From: Clostridiales bacterium
Lineage (GTDB): Bacteria; Bacillota; Clostridia; Lachnospirales; Lachnospiraceae
Length of the DNA: 36,687 bases
NCBI GenBank assembly: GCA_022770525.1
Contig: JALEHN010000075.1
Coordinates: 1-36,687 of the forward strand
Direction: 5' to 3'
The position numbers and the translations under genes are program-made. Shown one piece after another: positions 23,656 to 31,528 of the stretch (position 1 is the first letter of the stretch; every line of letters begins with the position of its first letter). The notes under the pieces are model-generated. The model did no database searches, was not told where the DNA came from, and saw nothing but the letters and a program-made list of their open reading frames with translations.

Positions 23656-24978
23656 ATGAACGTAAGAAGAAAGAGTTTATTCCGGTTATTTGTACCGATA
23701 TGCTTTGAAAATTTGTTTTTGATGCTGACAGGGATGGTTGATACACTGATGCTGTCTTCTGTCGGCGATAATGCCGTAGGTGCTGTCGGAACAGCCAATA
23801 CATATATCGGGGTTTTTATCATTATGTTTTCAATCATATCAACGGGAATGCTGGCTGTCATGACACAAAATATCGGTGCGGGAAGACCGGGGGTAGCATG
23901 GCAGGCCAAACAGATCGCACTCATGTTTAATGCTGTCATAGGTATTTTTATGTCATTGTTTTTATATGCTTTCGCGGGAAAAATACTTGAAGTCATAGGA
24001 ATCGCAGGTAACTTGAATGAGCTTGCGTCGATGTACTTAAAAATTGTCGGCGGATGTTGTATACTCAATGCTCTGATTCCTGTATTTTCAGCATACCTCA
24101 GGGCATTTAGCTTCACAAAGGAGTCTCTGGTCGCATCGATCATCGGGAATGTCCTTAATTTTGTGTTGAATGCAGTGTTCTTATTTGTATTGCACTGGGG
24201 CGTTGCCGGTGTTGCATTTGCAACGGTGATTTCAAGAGCCGTGAATCTGGCGATAGATATCGTTCTGGCTACTGTGCTCATCAAAGCAAAAAACAGCCCT
24301 GAGCGGGAGTCTGCAAAGCGGGTCATCAGGCAGATTATTACGGTCGGACTGCCGGCAGCCATGGAAACAGCACTCTATAATATTGCAATGACCCTTGTCA
24401 TTCGGTTTATGAATCAGATGGATTCTGAGGGAATCAATGTCACTGCAAGATCCTATACGATTCAGATTACGAATTTTTCATATTGTGTCGGGGCTGCACT
24501 GGCGCAGTCAAATGCGATTATGACAGGGTGGAGAGTCGGCGCTGGTGAGTTTGACGAATGCAGCCGAGGTGTCAGAAATGCATCAATCATCGGTGTCTGT
24601 GTTGCGGTTTTACTTGAACTGATATTTGCACTGAGCGGCCATTGGCTATTATCTATACTTACAGACAATCAGGAAATTATTGATATTGCAGTCAAACTTC
24701 TCTGGATCGACATTATATTAGAATGCGGAAGGGTGACCAATATGGTCTACGGCCAGTCGCTGAAAACAAGCGGCGATGCCATATTCCCGGTCATTATGGG
24801 CATCGCTTTTATGTTCCTGTGTGCCGTCGGGGGCACCTATTTATTTGGTATAAAAATGCAGTTAATGGCAGTCGGCGCATATATTGCCATGGCATTGGAT
24901 GAATGCCTGAGAGGTGTTGGTATGATTTTGCGCTGGAAAAGCGGAAAATGGAAAACAAAAAGCCTGGTAAGAGGTTAA
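23656..24978 (+). CDS. MATE-family efflux transporter
   Basis: 440 residues with about 12 membrane helices in two similar halves. The N-terminus FVPICFENLFLMLTGMVDTLMLSSVGDNAVGAVG is the MATE signature, and GLPAAMETALYNIAM marks the start of the second half. These carriers export drugs or metabolites using a sodium or proton gradient. The gene starts at ATG 23656 behind GAAAGGA and is divergent from the cupin-AraC regulator. No partner gene follows; hairpin-rich sequence ends the transcript. Confidence 0.94.
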   Translation: MNVRRKSLFRLFVPICFENLFLMLTGMVDTLMLSSVGDNAVGAVGTANTYIGVFIIMFSIISTGMLAVMTQNIGAGRPGVAWQAKQIALMFNAVIGIFMSLFLYAFAGKILEVIGIAGNLNELASMYLKIVGGCCILNALIPVFSAYLRAFSFTKESLVASIIGNVLNFVLNAVFLFVLHWGVAGVAFATVISRAVNLAIDIVLATVLIKAKNSPERESAKRVIRQIITVGLPAAMETALYNIAMTLVIRFMNQMDSEGINVTARSYTIQITNFSYCVGAALAQSNAIMTGWRVGAGEFDECSRGVRNASIIGVCVAVLLELIFALSGHWLLSILTDNQEIIDIAVKLLWIDIILECGRVTNMVYGQSLKTSGDAIFPVIMGIAFMFLCAVGGTYLFGIKMQLMAVGAYIAMALDECLRGVGMILRWKSGKWKTKSLVRG

Positions 24979-25072
24979 AAGTGTGCGCAAAGAGTCACTA
25001 AGTGACTCTTTGTTCTCGTATAGGAAACTGCGTTTTCTATACGAGAAACCCTCCGGGGGGATGCGCACGCTT
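24979..25072. other. Structured element with a three-way-junction layout
   Basis: AAGTGTGCGCA (24979-24989) pairs with TGCGCACGCTT (25062-25072), eleven pairs including one G-U, and encloses two more hairpins: AAAGAGTCACT/AGTGACTCTTT (24989-24999 with 25001-25011) and a 16-pair stem from TTCTCGTATAGGAAAC (25013-25028) with GTTTTCTATACGAGAA (25032-25047), loop TGC. CCCTCCGGGGGG (25049-25060) closes the gap. It may be a non-coding RNA, a terminator complex for the MATE gene, or a mobile palindromic repeat; which strand is used is unknown. Confidence 0.65.
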
Positions 25073-25114
25073 TTGCATAGGAATTTTGTCGCTAAAGCGA
25101 CGCAAAAGCGGCGC

Positions 25115-25137
25115 AAGAGTTTGCGAAGCAAACTCTT
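25115..25137 (+). terminator. Hairpin, probable terminator of the MATE transcript
   Basis: AAGAGTTTGC (25115-25124) and GCAAACTCTT (25128-25137) pair perfectly with loop GAA, followed by TATTCTTT on the plus strand. A looser hairpin (TTTTGTCGCT/AGCGACGCAAAA) lies just upstream at about 25085-25107. Confidence 0.65.
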
Positions 25138-25148
25138 TATTCTTTACA

Positions 25149-25976
25149 TCAGTGATTTCCAAGCTGCCAGAATGCGACAGCGCTTGCTGCGGCAACGTTT
25201 AATGAATCCACACCGTGAGACATTGGAATGCGTATCGTGTAATCACATCCGCCAATGGTGCAGTCAGCAAGGCCGTCTCCTTCAGTGCCCAGAACAATGG
25301 CAAGCTTTTCTTCTGAGGCGAGGCGGGGGTCAGCTATGCTGATGGAATCATCATTTAACGCCATGGCGGCAATTTTAAATCCCAGTGATTTTAAAACCTG
25401 GAGATCTGCCGGCGGCTGGTTTGCGTTTTCTGTGCCAAGAAATGTCCACGGTATCTGAAATACTGTACCCATACTGACTCTGATGGCGCGGCGGTAAAGA
25501 GGATTGCTGCAGGCCGGTGTCAGTAATACGGCATCAATACCAAGCGCAGCGGCACAGCGGAAAATAGCGCCGACATTTGTGGGGTTCATCACATTTTCAA
25601 GGACGGCAACACGGCGGGCGCCTTCGCAGACGCAGGCTGCAGAGGGCAGCACAGGTCTGTGCATGGCACATAAAACGCCGCGGGTCAGCTTAAATCCGGT
25701 CAGCTTTGTCAGAACATCAAACGGCGCCGTATAAACAGGAATATCCCCGCATCGGGCAATTACGTCTTTAGCCTGGCCTTCGATATGTTTTGTCTCAAGC
25801 AGCAAAGATATTGGAACGCAGCCTGCATCAAGAGCCCGTTCAATCACTTTCGGGCTTTCAGCAATAAAAATACCTTTTTCAGGTTCATGGCGGTTTAAAA
25901 GTTCACCCTCAGAAAGTCGGGCGTATACGTCCAGTTCCGGTGCTTTAAAATCAGTAATTTCTAAAATATTTGACAT
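25149..25976 (-). CDS. TrmH-family (SpoU) RNA 2'-O-methyltransferase
   Basis: 275 residues. An N-terminal substrate-binding domain (about 1-110) precedes a SPOUT knot with its three motifs: ENVMNPTNVGAIFRCAAALG, LGTEGDGL, and IPMSHGVDSLNVAAASAVA. Asn and Arg of motif 1 and the Ser-Leu-Asn of motif 3 bind SAM in the knot. Members methylate the 2'-hydroxyl of a nucleotide in rRNA or tRNA; the exact target cannot be told. ATG 25976 (minus) follows AAAGGAG. It stands alone, convergent with the MATE gene. Confidence 0.93.
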   Translation of the reverse strand: MSNILEITDFKAPELDVYARLSEGELLNRHEPEKGIFIAESPKVIERALDAGCVPISLLLETKHIEGQAKDVIARCGDIPVYTAPFDVLTKLTGFKLTRGVLCAMHRPVLPSAACVCEGARRVAVLENVMNPTNVGAIFRCAAALGIDAVLLTPACSNPLYRRAIRVSMGTVFQIPWTFLGTENANQPPADLQVLKSLGFKIAAMALNDDSISIADPRLASEEKLAIVLGTEGDGLADCTIGGCDYTIRIPMSHGVDSLNVAAASAVAFWQLGNH

Positions 25977-26424
25977 TGCCTTTTTCTCCTTTAATATGCG
26001 GTATCGTCATTATTTCTTTAATAAGTGGTCTACCTATTTTTTATTAATAATTGACGTCATCTTTTCATTTAATTACATCATAATGTCTTTAAATACCGGT
26101 GTCAATTTGTAACTGTTTTGAGCCGGGAAAAACTTCATATAACGGGCGTAAAATGCTTTAATTTTTAAAACTGTTTTTGAAAAAATTGTAAAAATGTGTA
26201 ACGGATATTCAAAAAAATGCATAAATCATATAGAATAATTAAAAAAGCACCGGAACAAAAGCACCGGAACAAAAGAATAGGAACACAAGGTCAGGAACAA
26301 AAGAAGCGGGTCCCAAATTGCCGAATCAATAAGAAACAGTATAAAGAACGCTAAATTAAAATGCTGCGGTCAAAATCGAGGCGGCTTAAAGAGAGAAAAA
26401 TCCAAGAACGAAGGGAGGGTTTGG
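25977..26424. other. 448-base gap between divergent trmH-type and sigma-factor genes
   Basis: AT-rich intergenic DNA with no coding frame I can support. It must hold the promoters of both neighbours. Visible: the ribosome binding site of the methyltransferase gene (minus, near 25985), TGTAAC-type sequences at about 26109 and 26198 that could be -35 boxes for an ECF sigma factor, and the 14-base repeat array at 26247-26302. Confidence 0.5.
26247..26302. repeat. Four 14-base tandem repeats upstream of the sigma-factor gene
   Basis: GCACCGGAACAAAA twice exactly (26247, 26261), then two diverged units GAATAGGAACACAA (26275) and GGTCAGGAACAAAA (26289). The shared core is GGAACAAAA. GGAAC is also the core of many ECF -35 elements, so the array could bind the sigma factor encoded next; this is only a suggestion. 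Confidence 0.75.
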
Positions 26425-26907
26425 ATGCAGCCAATGGACGAAGTTTATCAGAAATATGCGCAGACGGTGTACATATTTCTTTTATCGAAGGTGCATGATC
26501 AGGATATTGCGGAAGAATTAACGCAGGAGACATTTTATCAGGCCGTGAAAAATATCGGACGGTTTGACGGAACCTGCCGTATATCCACATGGCTGTGCGC
26601 CATCGCCAAAAACCAGCTGAAGACATACCGGCGAAAAAATCCGCCGATGGAAGACATGCAATTGGTGGATATAATCCAGCCTTCTGCCGAAAATCATGCA
26701 TTGGACACAATGGGCAGGATTGAACTTATGAAAAAGCTGCATGGCTGCCCGGAGCCGTTTCGGGAGATTTTATATCTGAGAATTTTCGGAGGCTTATCAT
26801 TTAAAGAAATCGGTGAGATTATGGGAGAGACAGAAAACTGGGCGCGGGTGACTTATTACCGGGGAAAAGAAAAACTGAGAAAGGAGATCGATGAAAATGA
26901 AAAATAA
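26425..26907 (+). CDS. ECF-type RNA polymerase sigma factor
   Basis: 160 residues: region 2 (VYQKYAQTVYIFLLSKVHDQDIAEELTQETFYQAVKNIGRF, with the DAEDLTQ-like segment and the -10 binding WLCAIAKNQ) and region 4 (EILYLRIFGGLSFKEIGEIMG ... RVTYYRGKEKLRK). No regions 1 or 3, as expected for ECF factors. GGGAGG precedes ATG 26425. It overlaps the next gene, a zinc-binding membrane anti-sigma factor, by 17 bases, so the two form a signalling pair that responds to envelope stress or an unknown outside signal. Confidence 0.95.
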   Translation: MQPMDEVYQKYAQTVYIFLLSKVHDQDIAEELTQETFYQAVKNIGRFDGTCRISTWLCAIAKNQLKTYRRKNPPMEDMQLVDIIQPSAENHALDTMGRIELMKKLHGCPEPFREILYLRIFGGLSFKEIGEIMGETENWARVTYYRGKEKLRKEIDENEK

Positions 26908-27889
26908 ACTTCCGTGTGAACTTATCAGAGATTTATTCCCTTCGTATATTGACGGATTGACAAGCGAAGTGACAAACCGGCTGGTGCAGGCGCATATTGA
27001 TGAATGCCCTGATTGTAAAGGCATTCTGGAAGCTATGCGGGAACCTTCCGTTGAAGCTTCTGTTGAGGCGGAAGCATTCAATGGCCGTAAAGAAATTGAT
27101 TTTTTGAAAAAAACGAGAACAAAGACAAAGAAGCTTCTTATAGGTACAATGATTGCCTTTGTGATTCTTACGGCAGTATTAGTGGATTTAAAAACATATT
27201 GGATCGGAGACAGGGTTTACGGCGAAGCAGTCAGCTGTGATGTTCGTGTACAGGGCGATCATTTGATATTAAACGGTGCGGCGATGGATGAAAAGCAAGG
27301 CATTGCTTCTGTAAATTACGAAGAAGAAAATGGAACTGTCATAGTGACATTCAGAGCCGTAAGAAAAAGTCTGTTTTGTAAAAATGAATTTCAGTCGGAA
27401 TATACAGCTTCGGGCGTCATCTCACAGGTATGCATCGGAAATCGTATCGTCTGGGCCGATGGTGTAAGTATATCCGACATTACATCGTCAGTTTATGAGA
27501 CAAAACATGCCTATATCGGAGATATGCCGGCTAACGGACGGACAGTAACTGCCCTGAATATGGTGCAGTGTCTTGGAAACTTTAAAAATGAGCTGCAGAC
27601 AGGTACAGAACCTTATGGCTGGACCATATATCCGGAAAATGAAATCGAAGCGTCACAGCTGGGAGCAAAAGAAAATGCCATGAAAACCTATGCTTATATC
27701 CTGCTGTCTGTCATTGATAATCTTAGTGAAGTGTCCTATGAATATACGGCAGGTGGGAAAATCCGTACACTGACAGTGACCGCAGCAGACGCCTCTGAAT
27801 TTGCGGGACAGGACATCAAAGCGTGCGGACAGGATATCGTATCCCTTCAGAAGCTGATTGAAAAGACAGGGATGATTTTTACACAATAA
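26891..27889 (+). CDS. Membrane anti-sigma factor with zinc-binding domain
   Basis: 332 residues. The N-terminal ZAS-type domain has Cys 9 and the H-x3-C-x2-C set His 35, Cys 39, Cys 42 (AHIDECPDC), which holds the sigma factor. One membrane helix (about 82-98) follows, then a 230-residue outside domain of mostly beta strands with no recognised family. Start ATG 26891 or ATG 26897, both behind AAGGAG. The arrangement shows a one-pass membrane sensor that releases the sigma factor on a signal, perhaps through proteolysis. Confidence 0.9.
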   Translation: MKMKNKLPCELIRDLFPSYIDGLTSEVTNRLVQAHIDECPDCKGILEAMREPSVEASVEAEAFNGRKEIDFLKKTRTKTKKLLIGTMIAFVILTAVLVDLKTYWIGDRVYGEAVSCDVRVQGDHLILNGAAMDEKQGIASVNYEEENGTVIVTFRAVRKSLFCKNEFQSEYTASGVISQVCIGNRIVWADGVSISDITSSVYETKHAYIGDMPANGRTVTALNMVQCLGNFKNELQTGTEPYGWTIYPENEIEASQLGAKENAMKTYAYILLSVIDNLSEVSYEYTAGGKIRTLTVTAADASEFAGQDIKACGQDIVSLQKLIEKTGMIFTQ

Positions 27890-27984
27890 ATTCATTAAGA
27901 GAATGCACGGCCAATGAAGTGTGAACATTTGCTTTCGAAAGTAATGTCGAAATTTGACGAACGATTGGGGCTATTCGTAAGTAA

Positions 27985-28464
27985 GTATTTATCCCACTTG
28001 ACATTTTTAAGGCAAACCTGCACAATAAAGATATAAACAGTAAATTGGATGCATGGCTTACATTTTTATGTATGGATGAGCCGGAATGGATCATCAAAGT
28101 TATCGAAGCTTATCCGCAGTTTAAAGCCATGTACAGACAGGTTTATGAAATGTGCCTGAACGTGGAAAGGGTGATGACAATGTTTTCAAGTGAATTGCGT
28201 GAACTGGACCGTAATACTGTGCACTATATGACTGATGAAATGCAGAATGAAATAAACAGAATGGGAAGTCAGATCCAGCAAAAAGACAATCAGATCCGGC
28301 AGCAAGATGAGGAATTACAGCAAAGCAAGTCAAAAATCCGGCAGCAGGATGAGGAATTACAGCAAAGCAAGTCAAAAATCCAGCAGAAAGATGAGGAGTT
28401 GCAGCAAAGCAAAGCCAAGATTCAACAGCTCATGAAAAGAATTTCCGAATTGGAAGGTAAATAA
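27985..28464 (+). pseudogene. 5'-truncated Rpn-family nuclease/transposase with repeat coiled coil
   Basis: Open from 27985 to TAA 28462. The sequence FKANLHNKDINSKLDAWLTF, YPQFKAMYRQVYEMCLNVER and MFSSELRELDRNTVHYM is the C-terminal half of Rpn-type (PD-(D/E)XK nuclease) putative transposases common in Lachnospiraceae. The nuclease core is missing: a stop lies at 27982 and only faint sequence precedes it. The only early starts are poor (TTG 28045). The tail is a coiled coil of 14-residue repeats from a 42-base tandem array. Rpn proteins promote recombination; this copy lacks the active site. Confidence 0.8.
28294..28419. repeat. 42-base tandem repeat (3 units) coding for a coiled coil
   Basis: Units at 28294, 28336 and 28378 encode IRQQDEELQQSKSK with small changes: two heptads per unit with Ile/Leu at the core positions. 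Units 1 and 2 are almost identical at DNA level, a sign of recent expansion by slippage. Confidence 0.9.
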
Positions 28465-28496
28465 TGGTGTACTGTTATTAACAGGGTATTTAAACG

Positions 28497-28524
28497 GCGG
28501 TGGCATATGATATGCACCGCTTTT
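28497..28524 (+). terminator. Rho-independent terminator after the Rpn remnant
   Basis: GCGGTG (28497-28502) pairs with CACCGC (28515-28520), extended by CATA/TATG after one bulged G, followed by TTTT. Confidence 0.7.
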
Positions 28525-28734
28525 CCTTTGCGATGATTCTTTATGACAAAATTATACACATTTTTTTACAAAAAATTCATTATTTTGCTGAATTTACATA
28601 TACTGATTCAATGACATTAGGGAGTGAACAGTAAAATTTTGGGAATGAACGGTAAGTGGGCCTCAGATATTCTACTTGAATAATCATATTGAGTGTGTTA
28701 TTATCCCGTTTTCGACAGTTAGAATAAGAGAAGA

Positions 28735-28770
28735 GGGCGACAAACCGTGTAGATATGCGATTTGTCGCCC
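28735..28770. terminator. Hairpin at the end of the insertion sequence
   Basis: GGGCGACAAA (28735-28744) and TTTGTCGCCC (28761-28770) pair perfectly, followed by TTTATA on the plus strand and by CTCTTCTCTT on the minus strand. It probably shields or ends the transposase transcript. Confidence 0.65.
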
Positions 28771-28808
28771 TTTATAGCTCTTTACAAATGTTGTATGGGA
28801 ATCCTTCT

Positions 28809-30309
28809 TTAAAAAATTTTTTTTAGTTTTTTATTTAGTTCTTTAGGCTGATAATATTTCCTGTCAAGTCCAAGACCAAAGGCTGCATTCAGTGCGGTGC
28901 AGACCTGGGAACCGGTATAGGTTGACATATAGCACATGTCCTCAATATTTGCAACTTCCATATTTCTTAAAGTCTCCACGATGTTCTCTATTGTGAAATG
29001 AGTCCCTTGCTGATCCAGCTTTTTCTCCAGTATCCTTTGCAGGGTCATCCAGATTTGTTGCTACAGCATAATAGCCATCGTACTTTTCTTCTTTATCAAT
29101 GATGCTCTGGTCAATTTCGTATAAGTCAGTCACAGATTCTCCCGATTTGGTGGAGGATCTCCGCTTGATAAAACGTGTCACATCATGAGGTCCCTTTTTA
29201 TATGTTTCAGGATCAAGTCCTTTAAGGAGTTTTCTTGCACGCTCAATCCAACGATTTCTGATAAATCTTTGGTATTCCATCATCTTTCTGGAAAACGTGA
29301 TGATGATCTTCTGCTTTACGGTTGCTTTTGATTTTACCTTGCACTTGCGTCCGTTTTTCATAATCTTTTCTTCATAAAAGCCAAGGTCAAATGCTTTGTC
29401 TGCCGTGATGATCTTGTAAGCCTTGTCTGAGTACAGTTCTTTGTTTTCGGGATCATTTTTATCAAACGCTTTCAGTGCTTCGATTGATACTTCTTCATCC
29501 GAAGAAAGACGCCGGTAATCACAATCGTTAAACACAGCCTTCTGTAAAGTATCGGACATTTTTTTGATGGACTGGGTAACAATAAATGCACGACTGCCCA
29601 TGGAATTATAATTCCGGATATTTAAAGAGCCGAGACCAGCATCAGCGCAGTAGATAAATTTTTTTCCTTTAAACATTTTTGTGATCTGCTTTTCCAGAGG
29701 GATAGCAGTTGTCTGTTCGTTGTCTGAACCGGAAGTGATACACATGGAAAGTGGGATGCCGTCCCCGTCCATAAACAGACCCATTTCTACGAGAGGGGCA
29801 GGCTGGTGCTGCTTCGAAAGACCGTATTTACGCAGGCCTTTGATGGTTTCACCGGTTACCTCATCCACGTAATCCTCATCCGGAGATTCTATTTCAAAGT
29901 AGTAGTTTGAGCAGTCATAATAACAGACAGCTGTATTGCGCTTCACGATACTGCAGCTTTTTTCATAAAGATGGCTGATGTAGTCCTCGTAATGTTCCTG
30001 CATGATGTCCATAGTCCTTAAAATATGGACGTAGTCAAACTCAGGTTCTTCATAATAATGGTCAAGATGTTCAAAAGTACCCAGTTTTGAATCTGGCTCA
30101 AGGATCCTTGAGAAAGTGAGGAAGCGGTTCACGAGATTCGGATCAAAGGTGATCCTGGAATCAGCGGTTACATTTTTGAAGAAGGAACTGATATCCAACT
30201 GATGGTAAAGTTGCTGAAGGAAGAAATATCCGATGTTCCTGTTCGTACTGGAAGATACAAGGTCATTGCTGATTTTAAGTTTTTCATTAAAATCAATAGT
30301 CACCTCCAT
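28809..30309 (-). mobile_element. IS1634-like transposase, inactivated by an internal deletion
   Basis: The N-terminal 430 or so residues (30309 down to about 29030) match IS1634/IS4-superfamily transposases: CYYDCSNYYFEIE with the first catalytic Asp, and FIYCADAGLGSLNI with the second. After ATNLDDPAKD the frame becomes unrelated, while the C-terminus resumes in another frame as RILEKKLDQQGTHFTIENIV and ends at 28809. The missing part between is the segment that in this superfamily carries the Y-R-E-K signature with the third catalytic residue, Glu. The protein cannot transpose by itself. GGAGGTG overlaps the ATG at 30309, so the natural start is uncertain; the sequence beyond 30310 belongs to an integrase fragment and the matching terminal repeat is not seen there. 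Confidence 0.88.
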
Positions 30310-30311
30310 AG

Positions 30312-31160
30312 ATTACACGAAGAAATCCTACAATCACTGCAATCCGTATGAAGAAAAAAGCAGTAAAAAAGGCCATTAACCAGGCATTGAAAGACGGTAC
30401 ACTGATATACGAAAAAAAACAGTACCCGATTCTCTCTATTCCACAGATATCCTTGCTCTTGCTGAGGTGTAAAAATGCAAAACCGGAAATGTATATACCA
30501 TTGCTGTTGTCCTTAACAACAGGTTTAAGAATATCTGAAGTAATTGCAATAAAATTTTCCGATATAGATTGGTGGGAGGGAGAATTACAAATCAGACGGC
30601 AGCTTGGAAGAACTCTTTCAAATGACGGTGCAGATGAGGAGCGCTTATGTACGCAAGAAGTAAAAATAAAATCTCGTTCAGGAAATCGAAATGTCACTTT
30701 GGGAAATTTTGTAATAGAAGAGTTGATTATGGCACGTCATAAGTATGAAACAATGCAGAAATCCAATCCTGATTTTCAGAATTTGGATTTCGTATGTTTC
30801 AAAGAAGATGGTTTACCATATCACAGAAGCAGTTTCAGGAAATCCTTTAAGGAACTTCTGAACGATTGTAATTTGCCTGATATGCGCTGGCATGATTTAA
30901 GACACACCTATGCGACTGTTTTAAAAGAAAACGATATTAGCTTAAAAGCGATTTCTTCATGCATGGGGCATAATGGAACAACCGTTACAGAGACTGTGTA
31001 TATTAATATTCCTGAGGAAACTGTACACGATTGCGAAAAAGAAATGACTGCCTTTATGGCAGATATTCTTCCAAAAACAAATCTTATACTGGATATTCGT
31101 ATTCCGGAAAAAGATTTGCTTGAATTCCTTCCGCCAAAAGCTTACAATATGGTGAGTTGA
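30312..31160 (+). pseudogene. Tyrosine recombinase/integrase, N-terminus missing
   Basis: The first ATG is 30348, but the frame is open from 30312 (RRNPTITAIRMKKKAVKKAI), with no ribosome binding site. The catalytic domain is complete: Arg in TTGLRISEVIAI, WHDLRHTYATVL (H-x-x-R), the GHNGTTVTETVYIN end with the Tyr nucleophile. The N-terminal arm-type and core DNA-binding domains are absent or cut to a stub by the neighbouring insertion sequence. This is the integrase type of conjugative elements and prophages. No other element genes lie around it, so it marks a lost element at the edge of the core genome block. Confidence 0.75.
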
Positions 31161-31528
31161 TGTGCTGTTTAAGAATGGATTCTGCTGTTTCATATCAGGC
31201 AATATCAGATTCTTATATAACATGTTATAAGCAGAACATATTTTTTGAATATATGCATCAAAAATGCATGCTTTATGCTATCAAATAATGCTATTCGGTG
31301 CTATGCATCTTTATACAGGAGCACAAAACAGTGTATAATTATGCATAGTGCTGCATAGTAGAAAAAAAGTGAATTTGTTACGCAGGGGCAAAAATCAGGA
31401 AAAAGCAGTACATTTCACACTCTCAAATCTGATTGAAAGCCATAAAAAAACAGGCTGTTTTTCGAAAAAACCGAAAACGAAGAATGGAAGTTTTTTTATA
31501 TATATTGTACAAAAACGAAAGGAGTTTT
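31161..31528. other. 368-base gap between integrase fragment and core gene block
   Basis: AT-rich, no gene supported. ATGCAT and close relatives recur (about 31252, 31262, 31302, 31341, 31352), including the partial inverted pair GCTATGCAT / ATGCATAG. TATAAT occurs near 31334. GGCTGTTTTTCGAAAAAACCG-like sequence lies at 31452. The integrase lies beside it, so part of it could be an attachment site, but no core repeat can be defined here. AAAGGAG at 31517-31523 serves the next gene. Confidence 0.4.

Larger units (their letters stand above)
28465..28808. other. Gap between the Rpn remnant and the insertion sequence remnant
   Basis: No gene seen. It holds a terminator-like hairpin (28497-28524), an imperfect direct repeat GGGARTGAACRGTAA (28620-28634 and 28641-28655), a TTTTCGACAG sequence near 28709 that could be the terminal repeat of the insertion sequence, and a 10-base hairpin at 28735-28770. 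Confidence 0.5.

Noticed and set aside
22614..24362. Long minus-strand frame of 582 codons covering the AraC gene and much of the MATE gene
   Set aside because: Only the last 291 codons look like a protein and have a ribosome binding site; the rest is an antisense shadow of the MATE gene.
26411..26700. Minus-strand frames opposite the sigma gene as hidden genes
   Set aside because: No ribosome binding sites and no recognisable domain; typical antisense shadow.
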